Below, in pieces: positions 1-16,584 of a DNA stretch of 64,000 nucleotides. Numbering within the stretch: the stretch's first letter is position 1; each line of letters begins with the position of its first letter. A program made the translations under genes and the position numbers. The DNA comes from Onchocerca volvulus (Eukaryota > Nematoda > Chromadorea > Rhabditida > Onchocercidae): assembly GCA_000499405.2 (NCBI GenBank), contig HG738137.1, positions 7,901,562 to 7,965,561 of the forward strand. The letters are read 5' to 3'. Below the pieces are notes generated by a model. It worked only from the letters and a program-made list of their open reading frames with translations, searched no databases and was not told the DNA's origin.

Positions 1-6
1 TCGATT

Positions 7-779
7 GTGAACTGTGGGTTCTTCGAGCCATATTCCATGGATGGAGATATCATCGTTGATATGGGGATCAAGAATTCCATCAGCAATCGAGATTCAAAGG
101 CAGCAAATCAAGAAGCAAACAGCAACCCAGCTCAGGAGAAACGAATAATTATGACAGAAACGGACCCGGGAATGCATAAAGATCCGGAGAATGCAAAACT
201 CCAGTACATCGTCGATAATCTACAACAGGACTTCAACAAACGGATAGGCGGAATATATCAAAGAAGCTGCCAAAACCGAAACAATTTGTTGTTATTAATC
301 GAATGGATGGCAACCAGCCACCCAACCTCAGCTGCAAGCATGTTATTACAAAGAGACGACGTGATAGCAAAGAAAGTCGATGGGAAGTTATTAGTTGCTC
401 CGTATAAAACTAAAATTCCCGAGCAAAAAATTATCGCATTCAACGGAGACGTAACGGCAAATTCGAACTTGAGAGAATCAATGCAGAACTAGAAATACTG
501 GCCCAAAAACAAGGAGCAACTAATCCGATCGTCAACCAACAAAGGCAGGAAACATTCTGGGAACAAATGTCTCAACAAGGAGAAAAATTAGCTGAACAGC
601 TGGAATATGGAATCAGCAAATCAGCAAAACTAGTCCAAGACGGATTGGCAAATCTCGTAGAACATTGGAAACTAATTACTACTTGCGCAAGTGTTGTGTT
701 ACTGTCAGTTATACTTATAGCTGTCAGAATGAAAATTGGACTAGTTCAATCTATTTGCTTTTATGCTGCAAGTCATTAA
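7..779 (+). pseudogene. env-like gene remnant, frameshifted
   Basis: An open frame from 7 to 492 encodes 161 residues with an ATSHPTSAASMLLQRDD segment. A second frame runs from before 490 to 779 and ends in a hydrophobic stretch of about 18 residues (CASVVLLSVILIAV) followed by a basic residue, which looks like a C-terminal membrane anchor. The two frames overlap at about 450-490, and the reading switches between them, so an indel there breaks the gene. Position just upstream of a 3' LTR and the terminal anchor suggest an envelope-like third gene. I do not recognise the family with certainty, and this could also be a non-env accessory ORF. A further overlapping frame (665-1009) is probably spurious. 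Confidence 0.45.
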
Positions 780-941
780 GCAAAGGAAACATCATGAAAC
801 ATCATATGGAAATGGTACAAATACGACCGTCATACAAAAGGAAATCAAAGTTATTGATACAACGCTCTGAAGCATCTGAACCGATGGCCTATGTCCCATG
901 CTTACTTCCCCCTGAAAGGATTAATCTCCTTCAGTCGGGAG

Positions 942-1445
942 TGTCGGAAAACCGAAATAAAGGTTATTCACATTGGTGCAATTTCAACTTCCGTTCTCAT
1001 TTTATTTAGTAAAAAGTTAAATATAGTAAATGTTAGTTAAAATTGTTAAGAAATAAGATGATTGATCACACTATTGTAAAAACTAAAACTCAAATGTGAT
1101 TTCGGCATTATTTGAAACTCTAAACTATTTGATTTTTATTGATGATATCTTAAAACTTTTTTTTGCAAATGTATTGATGACTTCCGCTATGGAATTTTTA
1201 CCACCCAGTGCCAGGACCAAACTCATTAACGACGACAGATCAAATAATTATCAAAGACGGTGCCCGCTTGATTGATGCGACCCCCTCTCGGATTCCAGAC
1301 ACCCAGACAGCACCATGGGTGGACAAAAATGGTATATAAGCGGAACCAATTGATCCAAGATTCATTCGTTTGATTTTATTCCTTTTCACCCAACCAGGAC
1401 GACGAGCTGCTACGACCACCACTACCTTTTTTCATATTATTACGT

Positions 1446-1480
<35 letters not shown>

Positions 1481-1619
1481 TATATATATATATTTTCATT
1501 CGTTACTTATTGTGTGCCGCGTCTGGACGATTCCTCACGCTTTATATTGAACATAATAAAATATTCCTATTACTTAGTGTCGTGAAACACCTTACCTAAC
1601 ACAATCAAGTTACACGACA
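942..1619 (+). repeat. 3' LTR with promoter and poly(A) signals
   Basis: The repeat starts TGTCGGAAAACCGAAATA and ends ACACGACA, so its ends are short inverted repeats (TGTCG/CGACA). It contains a TATA box (TATATAAG, 1333-1340), an AT dinucleotide array at about 1447-1494 and an AATAAA at 1555-1560, in the order expected for U3, R and U5. The first 18 bases recur at 12901, 29136 and 29706. The other LTR copy is outside the window, so its length of 678 bp rests on the terminal motifs and on the helicase sequence resuming at 1620. Confidence 0.75.
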
Positions 1620-2330
1620 ACGCATATTTGTAGTTAATTTTAACGTCTTTACGTATCGCTGCGAAGTAGAGTATTTTAGGCAATCATTTATTTCGTCCGT
1701 TGGTATCGATCGAGGAATTACAGATATTGTTCGCCTGAAATCTCGTACAAGTAATATTGATGCGTTCCCAAATGTTCTGACATTTCCACCCAAATCTTGC
1801 AATGATCGATCAAGAGCTTTGACCGATTTCTTGTGCGCCATTTTGCACATTCATCCCAAACAATAAGTTTGCATTTTGCAGTACTTTTCCCAAGCCGGAT
1901 GGTTTGGAAATGTTGCATGTGGGAGTTTCAATGAATTCCATGTTTAATGGCAATTTCAGAGTGGAATGAGCAGTTCTTCCATCTGGTAGCAATGTTGCAG
2001 CTATATTCCGATGCAAGAGCTAAGGCTGTGCCATTTTGAGAACGATTTGTTGCGAGAATCAGTCTAATTGGGAACGTTTTACCAGTTCTTCCTAGTGCAT
2101 ATAAAAAGAAGAGTTCTCCAATTCCCTTACTGACAGTTTGCATTATTCGATCGTAAATGCCTTTTTGATCAAACATTAGCTTAGGAATATTTGATTGCAT
2201 ATGACAAAAGATCAGTCATGTTGTAATTTTGTTCGCGACGCAATTCTTCATCGAGCGAAGCAGCAGCAGATCGATTCGGTGATGGCATTCCCAATGGATT
2301 GAGAACTTTGTTCGCGATTTGTAAGGATAA
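1620..2330 (-). pseudogene. PIF1/Helitron-type helicase remnant
   Basis: On the minus strand, from 2330 down to 1620, successive frames carry landmarks of the PIF1-like helicases found in Helitrons and in free nematode copies. These are PSPNRSAAASLDEELRREQ, IPKLMFDQKGIYDRIMQTVS, a Walker A-like GRTGKTF (normally GGTGKTF), NIAATLL, EFIETPTCNISKPSG, IVWDE (Walker B region), MAHKKSVKALDRSLQDL and LKLTTNMR. They lie in at least three frames, so there are several frameshifts. The sequence stops at the NMR codons, where the retroelement LTR begins; the C-terminal part must lie beyond the left edge. The changed Walker A glycine and the frameshifts make a working enzyme unlikely. Confidence 0.85.
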
Positions 2331-4546
2331 GTTATAGATAGATAGATAAAAATAAACAAACAATATGAATAAAATTTAAAAAAGAAGGAATTAGTATCAA
2401 TTGTATTAAATTATAATCACCAAAACTTCTGATGGATTTGAATATGAAGAAAGTTATGAGTTAATATTTTAACATTAAATTTACATCAAATTAAGTTAAA
2501 TCAGAATTAAGTCGGAAAAGATTAACTGAACAAGAAGATTGATCCTAAGAAATATTTAGAATTAATTTAATAAAATTTCTTTAGATTAAATTGATGCCCT
2601 TTTTCAAATAAATTAAGCTAATTTTTAATAGAGAAAAAGAATTTCAAATTCAAGTTTTAACAGGTATTTAAAATTTTTTTTAGATTCGTTGCAAATGCAA
2701 AATTCTTTATATTTATATGCCATATCAAAAATTTAATTCTTTTTATCATTTTTTCCTTTTTTCCTTGGGTAAGTCCACGTAATGTAATAAGAGTAGCAAT
2801 AGAGAAAAAGATGGAAGGTACAGGGGGAATAAGAAAAAAAAGAAAGGCGGATTATTATTACTTATTATTATTAATTATTATTAGAGAGATGGGAGAAAGA
2901 AGGAATGAGAGAAAAAAGAAGGCGAGGTCAATAAATCCGCCCCCTCACTAACTTTTGATTGTCACGCATGTGACACGTGAAAAAAAGTAAGTATGTCTAT
3001 ATAAGAGCATATACCTATTCGAATGCAAGGTTGTGACAAAATTTGAAAAAATCGACGGAACATTTACATTTTTATTTATATAAATTAATAAATTGTAAAT
3101 TGTGTGTTGGTATGATGACATGGAGTAAAAACTTCACTGTAAAAAGCTTTTATCTGAAGAGATTCATTCATTCATTCAATCCTTTGCTATGATCGGTATT
3201 CGTCCAGCCATTTTTTTCAAACTTCATCAAATTCTATCAATTCCCAATACTTATAGCCTGCAAATAACTTTCCTACTATTAGAACGAAGTTCGGTTGTAT
3301 CTAACTTAACTTCCAGACTTCATCAAACCCTATGAATTTCCAATATTAATAACTCTCAGATTATTCTCTTCTGCAATGTTCATTAATTCATAGTGTACCA
3401 TAGTTGTGGCAAATAAAATTGATCATATCAAGGACTTATTACGTAACAAAATCATCTTTATCAAGTTCCAATTCCCAAACAAAAAATCTTTCGCAAATTA
3501 CTTTCACGACAACCGAATTTAAAATGGAATAACAATTAAAAATTGTAGAAACTATTCCTCATCATCCCTCTTTACTAGTTTTTACTTGCAAATAAGTACC
3601 ATTTCTTTTCGCCCTTTGTATGGAAATTTCTTTTAATAAATTCTTTAAATTCCCATTAAAAAAAATAAAGATAAAACATTTGATACAGAATACATACACG
3701 TATATGAAAAAAAAGGTTAAACTTTATGTAAGTTTAAGTTCATACCATAAGTTTTTTTTTTTCTCTAGAAAAATTCTAACTTAGAGAACGTAATATTCAC
3801 ATTTGGACATCAAAGTAGAGATGAACTGCAGAAAAACGATAAATTTAGTTTTAAAAAACATTTTAATCAATCGATGACTGAGATGTAAATAACAGATAAA
3901 TTCTATTCCGGAAGAATGAATGATAGAGAGAGCTATCGCATTTTTTTCTTTTTTTCTAAAAAAAATTACCGTTTTATATGAATAAAAACTTGAGGAAGAT
4001 TAAAATTACTTTACTTGAAATTATTTAGTTTATTTTATAGGAAGTTTTTTATTTCTCACGGTCAATTAAATTAAAATTCTAATTAGTAAAAGTTTCTTTA
4101 TTAAGACAAAACAAGGCAACGACTCATTATGATCAAAATACAAAAGTTGAAGAATGAAAAGCCAATAATTCGTGAAGAAACACCGTCATGAAGCCAAATG
4201 ATTTCATCTTTTATATTACACTCTGAAATTTTATAAATTCAATTTTCTACATAATTCGTTTGTGATATCGACAACCACTGACAAAAAATATTTAAAAGGT
4301 ACTAGTACTCATTTCATGTTCTATGTTTCCAAGGCATTGACAAATTTCCTTAATTTTTTTTTTTTTTTTTTGTAATGTTTAATTAAAGATTTAAACAGTA
4401 CGAATTGAATAGTTCCTATCAAAAGATTGGAAAATAACAAGCAAATTTTGTTCAATAATTAAAAACAAATATTTCAGTCATAGAATTATCCTAAACTGTT
4501 CAATTTATAATGTGATTTTTCCATATTCTAACGAGATTGCTAGCAT
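2331..4546. other. non-coding stretch with one dispersed repeat
   Basis: I see no supported gene here. The segment at 3014-3086 resembles 32436-32545 downstream of another helicase fragment (shared words include GAATGCAA, CAAAATTT and ATTTACATTTTTA). A purine-rich block lies at 2805-2930. The rest is AT-rich and without clear structure. Confidence 0.5.
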
Positions 4547-9797
<5,251 letters not shown>

Positions 9798-9836
9798 CGT
9801 TCGTCCACATCCTAATAAATCATCCTTGGCTGTATG

Positions 9837-9838
9837 TC
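9837..9838 (-). promoter_or_regulatory. candidate trans-splice acceptor of the acetylcholinesterase gene
   Basis: On the minus strand TTGGATTTTAG ends just before 9838, 41 nt upstream of the modelled start codon. This is the position and sequence expected for a nematode spliced-leader acceptor. Between it and the start lie two upstream ATGs: one opens ATG ATT TAT TAG, and the other is out of frame and overlaps the main start. RNA evidence is absent, so this is inference. Confidence 0.35.
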
Positions 9839-12800
9839 CTAAAATCCAACAAATTTTTGGGGCATATTTTTTCTAAATAAGATTGAAAGGCAGTCTTTCT
9901 ATGTTATGCTAGAAAAATTTATGTTAATCTTTGAAAAAAAATCGAAAATTTGAATAGCCAATTGTTGATTCGTTATGGTTAATCATTTAAAAATTGTTTC
10001 AAAAAAAAAAAAAAAAAGGCTACGTTAAATTACTAATATTCGATGATAGTTTCAACTTAATCTTGAATAAACAAATAATAAATCTCCCCAGTACATACCA
10101 ATTAATGAATTACAATAACAACTGCAGACGAAATTTTAAAATGTATCATATTAATCTATGGCATATTTCTACGACACACAACAATAAATGAATTGTAATT
10201 TTGCAATTTTTGATTGCTGCAATTTAAAATTAATTTAGCGTTAGTTATTTTAATAAATGCTTACGAATGAAATATCATTACTCGCAAATGTATGCGTAAT
10301 ATATATATATATATATATTTATACTTTCAATCGTTGTCTTTTATCAAATAATAATTTGCAAAAAAAAAGGTATTAAAATAAGAGGCTGAATGGAAAATCG
10401 AAAAATGGAATTGGAAAGAATTTTCCACAAATGACTGTGAAAGGTAAAATCCATTTGTTGAAAATTTTTATTCGGACTATTTCTTTTACTAAATACTTAG
10501 CATTCGAATAAAAATGAATGAATGTATTTTCAGATTAGCTGAAAATAAAATTTAATTCGACCGGAATTTTAAATGCAGCATCTCTTTTTTCTTTAGTGCC
10601 TTTACTTTCATTCCCTTCATCGAGCCTATCTGTTTTTGCTTATTTCGAACCCTTTTTTCACTTTCAGCAAAAAAAAAAAAAAAAATCTCCGATTCCAAAG
10701 AATTAAAGTGTTTTGAAATTTTTTGAAATGAAGGAGAATATTTCAAAAAAAAATTTGCCAGTTCTGCGCAACTTGGGAGTCTTCAGATAATCAATGATAT
10801 TCATTTCCAAAATTGTTCAAACTTTCCAGTGCAACATTATCAATGAAGCCGACATTTTTTCTCTCTTCTTCTTTCAATTTTCAATCTCATCAATTAAAAG
10901 TGGTTATAAATTTACCTGTTTCATTAAGGAGCAAACTTTGGAAGACATGTTTTCTACGTGTTATTTCTTTCATAAACGAGCAAAACAACTCATTTATTGG
11001 AAATATATCACTTTAAATTCCCATTTTTTTAAATGACATTTTTTTGAAGTTTAATTGAAAAAGGTACCGTTGTCAACTAATTTGCTTTTGTTGCTTAGAA
11101 TCAAACATGTGCAGTAAAGTTTTGAATTAAAATAATGATTTGAAATCTGAAAAGCCAGAATTGATAATTTCCTGACGATTTAATTATAAATATCATATCA
11201 CTCATAATTTGCTGACATTTAACGATGTAGCCATTGTGCTGAAGAATATAGTCTTGAAGAAAAACTTTCCTGCATTTTAGTTTTTACTTAGGTCGATTCC
11301 TTCGCCATGCCTAATACTTTGATCGAAATATGATTTCGAATTAGAACATATCTTTTAATGTCCAGATGTTACTGAGAGATTGAAAAAAAAGAAGATATCC
11401 TTACAGTTCCGAATGAAAGTAAAATAAAATCTGAGATGCAAAGAGAAAAAATTAGAAAGTTAAAATTTGTTATATGCAGATAGTTTAAAAAATAATGCAA
11501 ATAATTGATAAAAATCTTAAGAATTTGATTTTTAATCCAAAAGTTTCTAATTAACATTTGAAATTTGAAAATTTTTTTCCACTTCTTCTTATACATTATA
11601 CAAAATAATAATATGACAAGTTGACAAAATATATAAATTGCAAAAGTCATTCCGAAATTTGAAAAAAAAAATATTATGGCATTTACTTGATTTGTTAACT
11701 CCAATTCGACTTGTTAATTAACTACGAATATTCATACTTCATCAGCTCATATTCTCTTTATTTAACATGATGCAGAAATTTTATCCGATATTTTTTGGCA
11801 AACTCAATTAATTTGTGTTTAATGAAGGATATTGTAACTGGAGATGATTCATGCTTCATTCCATTTTACTCTCCAAGTCTCACGCTTCAATAAATTGGAA
11901 AATTTATTTCATTTCATCCACAATGAAAGTATACTATTTATATAATTTGAGAATTTTTTTAGAATTAATTCAAAAGCAGATAAAAAGTTTTTGGAGAAAC
12001 TTGTCACTGGACAGGTTCGGAAATCGTTACTCTAAAAATGGAAAATAAAATTGCTGATATTTCGAATGCAGAAATTCTTTTCCCTGACAATGGAAAGAAA
12101 AAAGCCAACAGAATATTCATATGCATAAAAAACTCAGTATGATAAATTGCGAACTTTCAAACAAGAAATCTCTTCTCTTCACTTCCTCGCTTGTCATGAG
12201 AATGAAAATGCTGCAACTATTTCTTTTAATTGCACCAAAAATGTACAATTTTCTGGAAAAAAAAACAAAAAAAACAAAGAAATTCAGAAAAGTCAACAAT
12301 TCTTTCTGACAATTAACTCTTATTTACTCATTTTAAAAGTTTAATCACGCTATCTATCATTAGATCTTATTCTATTACTGTTACGACAACAATAATATAA
12401 AAATGTGAATCATTTCTGATTCTTCTTAATTAACAATCATTGATGCTTTTGTTGAGCGGTGAAACTGTTATCAGTATGAATATCAGTGGCTTTTATCAAG
12501 AGGCAAATTATGGATGTTACAATTTCATTTGAAATTATACCAATTAAAATTTAAAATATTGGTAACAAATTATGAAAAAGTTGAAGGTTTATAAAATGAA
12601 GTATTTCAGAAGTTTCAAGAAGAAAGAAAAGTATACCTTGGCCTGTTATTCTTCAGTTACTTATCATAAACTATGAAATGTAGCAGATTCTTAAACTCTA
12701 ACAGTTTTGTAATTAAAATGTAATATCATTTTCTTACTATACTACATGTTTCGGAGAAAAGTTGAACCTAAAAGCGATTAGATAATTCAATCAATTTTGA

Positions 12801-12900
12801 AAGAAATCATTTTAAAGTTTAAATTCTTCAATATACATGAGAAGGATTAGAAAATTAGCAAGTGGATTCTAATTTTCTTCGAATGAATTTTCTCAGGTGT

Positions 12901-13117
12901 TGTCGGAAAAACCGAAATATTTTTTTGGAATATAGATATGACGGAATGATCAAAGTATTGTGTATATCCCGGAATAAAGGCCCTTGGCCAAGATATGGAT
13001 AAGTGACTCATTTTATCTGAGAAATATTACAAATTTCTACTGTACACAATATATCGGTTATTTCACCATATCCATATTCCAGAAAAAAAAAAAATATTTC
13101 GGTTTTCCAAACGGTAT
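12901..13117. mobile_element. inverted pair of retroelement LTR ends
   Basis: The plus strand from 12901 reads TGTCGGAAAAACCGAAATA, then a T run and GGAATATAGATATG, reaching TATTGTGTATA near 12967. The minus strand from 13117 reads TTTGGAAAACCGAAATA, then a T run, GGAATATGGATATG and TATTGTGTACA near 13040. The two arms of about 70 bp face each other across about 70 bp. Both start like the LTRs at 942 and 29706. This looks like two LTR ends joined head to head, or a fold-back derivative. Neither full LTR is present. Confidence 0.7.
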
Positions 13118-13252
13118 CACTAAAATTACTAAAACTATCATTAGAATTGAATAAATCGTTATTGCGATGAGTGGAAATATCGAATCTGTAAAATTTGTTT
13201 TAAATAAATTCCGATTGTAGAATGGTAAGCTCAATGTTTCCGACTTTCTCAT
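13058..13252 (-). pseudogene. possible env-like membrane-anchor fragment
   Basis: A 64-codon minus-strand frame contains a strongly hydrophobic segment (PLIAITIYSILMIVLVILVI) and then runs into the minus-strand LTR end at 13117. A membrane anchor just upstream of an LTR start repeats the layout at 665-942, so this may be the tail of the same kind of element. The frame is short and has no recognised domain, so the assignment is weak. Confidence 0.3.
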
Positions 13253-14610
13253 AACTGGAGTAAAAGAAATTCGATGATCTCCCAGAGCCGTAACTTTTTG
13301 TTTGCGTTTTGCTGTGTTAGTCGGTTTCCCAGCAATTTCTTTTCATCTTTATGTTTTATCAAAAAACTTTTTTTTTTATTTGCTGCAATTATATATAAAC
13401 CATTCTGAAAATGATAATGAATCAATAATACATTCCTCTGTAACAATATAAAAACATATCGGAGAGATTGCACCCAAAAGATTGTTTTGTGCATGGTACT
13501 TGTTTTATTGATTTGATAAATGAAGGAGAGATGATAAAAAATTAGGCATTTTTAATTATAGTATTAAAATGTACAAAGTCACATAAAGGCAAAAACAAAT
13601 CCTTTATTTTTTACTTCTTTTTTTACAATAAATTCTTTATTTTTTTAAAATATCTGAATTTGAAAAACACTGAAATCGTGCATTAATACTCAGTCAGTGA
13701 TGGTTTTTCGTTTTAGGTATTATTTGTTTATCAGCTAAAACTAGCGAATTGTTTAATTTTAAAACAAAAGAATTAAACAATTTTCGAAGCTAAAACTAAA
13801 ATTTTGAGCATTAGTTCAGAGATGTTGCAAACAAGTTCTCTCTATGTTTAATATAACAGCTTTTGAATCTCAATTTTTCCCATTTTTTGCATAATAAACT
13901 TAGATCCAATTTCGCATTATCTCTGACCAAACCTCTCACTAAAGTCCGAAAAAATCCAAAAAAAAAAAAGAAATCTAAAGTCAAAAAAAACCAAAAATTC
14001 CAAACTGAATGGTAAATTTTTTTTTTTTTTTTTGAAGCTTCCACTTTATAACAATAGAAAATATCCAATTTCACAGTAATATAAGGTAGAAGTAGGAAAA
14101 AAATACGAATATGTAGTTTTTATTCGAGAAGGATTTTTGAACTCACATTTTTGCTTTCCAAGAACTTCATTATTCAGAAGATAATTAGAATTTATATAAA
14201 TGCATACTACAGAACATTTTCTATCGTCGGAACTTTTATTTCAACTTCTATGCTAAATTCAGTGAATGATGTTTTTTGCTGTCCCATAAAATATTATGTA
14301 CAATTTTTCTATCTCAAAATATATTAAAATTAATTAGCGAGAAATGAGAAGAGAAGAAAAAGCACTAGACCTTCTATTACTTCATAAGGCTCAATCATAG
14401 ATTGTCAAGGAATTGACTAGACTTATTTTAGAAAATAGTTTTCAAAATATATAAAATTAAGAAAATTTAATTTTGTGGTATCAAAATGCCAAAATTTCAC
14501 TTTTTATATTATTATAAAGAGTCATAAATTATGCCTTAGTATCAAAAAAATTTGAATAATTTTGCATGTGTATGTTCTTGTTACACTATTGAAGCTTGAA
14601 AATATTTCAG

Positions 14611-14787
14611 GCGGAAAGTACAGGGTTATGCGTATCTGAAGATAAGGTATCTTTTAAAAGTAGCGATAATTCTCAATTAATCAGTGATAAAAAAATTGAT
14701 TGCCTCAAAAGTTCATATTGGAGACTGATAACATTGAAGCTAGTAGAAGTATGCTTATCACAAACGAAGCTTATAACAGATAAAAAT
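14611..14787 (+). other. short open frame after a splice-acceptor-like site
   Basis: AATATTTCAG ends at 14610 and is followed by a frame beginning AESTGLCVSEDK, open for 59 codons. A GT donor-like site occurs at 14647. I do not recognise the product. It could be an exon of the uncertain gene to its right, or chance. Confidence 0.15.
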
Positions 14788-15753
14788 TAAATATGCAGGA
14801 GAGATTCTAGCTCATCTGATCTCTCCTCTGAAATTTCTCTATATTATTTGCTACAAATTCTTGTCTTTCTCCGTTCTATGAAATGAAAATTTTTACTCCA
14901 AAGTTTTTGAAGAATTGAACTTTATAAGGTGCCACAAATCATACTTTAGTGTTTACAGAAAATTTCAATAATTTGGAATTTGCAAATGTATTTGTAAATT
15001 ATTCAAATTTTTTATAGATATTAAAGTGTGACTTATGGTGCTATTAAGTTCGTTTCTTCAAGAACAGAAAAATGCCTAAATCCATTTTATAATGTTAGTA
15101 TAAAATAATACACTGATGTCAAAGTTTCTGAAGGTAAAACCGTAAAAATAGACACTATCATCAGAAGATATAGTTTTTCTCAGATTTATTTTCACAGCAT
15201 ATTTCACAGAAACAAATGATCGGGAAAACATCAATAGAATTAATCCTAGGAGGTAAGCTATATGAAAACTTCATGAACAATCAAAACATTATCTCCAGTT
15301 GCCATTTAAACAAATTGTGGGTTTTAAATCGGCTTAAAAATATTAATAAATATTAATAAATAAATTATGAGGATTTGATTATCTTAACTCTGACAGATTA
15401 AAGCTATAAGCATTCATGAATTAATAATAGTTTCTCACTTCGTTTATATTATCCATTAGTTTATATTTCCTTATTCATATATAAACTGAAATTACACAGT
15501 CTTGAATTTTATATTTCGATAAACGTTTGAATAATTAAAGTCATATATCTAAAGTTATCTCAAAATTGATGCACATAAATATGAAGATAAAAAATTTTTT
15601 AAAAACTAAGAAAATGTCGAATAAGGCTAAAAATAATTGTAGCTAATTCGATTATTCATAATTATTCACTCATTTAATGCTTGATTTTGTCACATTAACC
15701 TATTTGGAAGAAGTACAACCTTGTCACCTAGTCAACTATTAGCAAAAATTTCA

Positions 15754-16584
15754 GAACGTAATCATAATACAATAAATGAAAAAGGCGGGAAAGTGAAAGA
15801 GGCGGAAATGGATAATTACAAGAAATTTGCAAATGAATTTTCAGTGCAGCATATGTTAAAAAGTTTAAATATGGTTAGAGCGATGTCAAAACAAATGGTA
15901 TTAACAAACTTTCGAATAGTATCAACAACAATCAGTACCAGCAAATATTCAAAATATCCAAAATCTTCTGCATTCCTCAGCTACATCCCTTATGTACATC
16001 CATTTTCAGTATATCCTCAATAAATAATTCTAGCACTTCCCTTTTATAGCTACATTAAATTAGTCTTTCTAAATTCCAAATTTGCTTTACTCAACAGCAA
16101 CTACACAGGCTGAATATGCAATGCAAGCACATCCGAGAGTAATGAGAGAACTGGAAGATTTTAAGGCGAATATCGCATTTCTGTTTTGGTTAATCTTTCT
16201 TCTTCAGAAAGCATGCGACAGCAGCACAATTGCGTGCTCAGGATATCAGTTGAGTGAAGAGTATGATGATGAAGATGAGAAATGCAGAAGGCTTAGAGAA
16301 ATACTGCAGTTTTCAAACTATTCAGCCAATCTTTTTTGGGCATCTCTGCTTTGCAGCACAAGCAGATTAAATCAGACTCATGAATTTGAGATGGACCAGA
16401 TTGCTGTCACAAACATTTAAATGCCGAAGTGGTAATTAAATGTGTATTAAATGGATTGTATGAACGAATCAGTAATGATCCTATCCGAAAACTTGATACT
16501 GATAATGTCTATTTTTATAAAATCAATGAAATTGAACAACTACTCATTAGTGAAATACAATTAAATGATGGTTTTCCTCTCTAA
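15754..16584 (+). CDS. unrecognised multi-exon gene or pseudogene
   Basis: Three neighbouring open frames have protein-like composition, unlike the rest of this AT-rich region. The first (about 15754-15895, after TTTCAG and ending at a GT donor) contains NEFSVQHMLKSLNMVRAMSKQ. The second (about 16110-16420, after CTACACAG) contains AEYAMQAHPRVMRELEDFK and an acidic run SEEYDDEDEKCRRL. The third (open 16390-16581, stop 16582-16584, possible acceptor GACCAG at 16399) contains KCVLNGLYERISNDPIRKL. The first junction is in phase. The second frame overlaps the third, so either a splice or a frameshift joins them. FSVQHML loosely resembles an eh1 repressor motif, which is too little to name a family. 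No start codon or promoter is identified. Confidence 0.3.

Larger units (their letters stand above)
1..1619 (+). mobile_element. 3' part of an LTR retroelement
   Basis: The left edge of the window lies inside an LTR retroelement. It holds the end of a degenerate env-like coding region (7-779), a short G-rich stretch at 931-941 that could be the polypurine tract, and a complete 3' LTR (942-1619). Right after the LTR end (CGACA), minus-strand helicase coding sequence starts in mid-gene, so the element sits inside a helicase copy. The 5' LTR and the gag-pol region lie outside the window. The related element at 29136-30328 has 5-bp target duplications, which would suit a BEL/Pao-type element; that class assignment is inference, because no polymerase is visible. 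Confidence 0.75.
9839..14610. other. non-coding stretch upstream of the acetylcholinesterase
   Basis: No gene is supported. It holds an AT dinucleotide run near 10300-10318, several A and T homopolymers and the inverted LTR-end pair at 12901-13117. Open frames here are short, rich in F, I, K and N, and lack splice-compatible partners. Confidence 0.5.
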
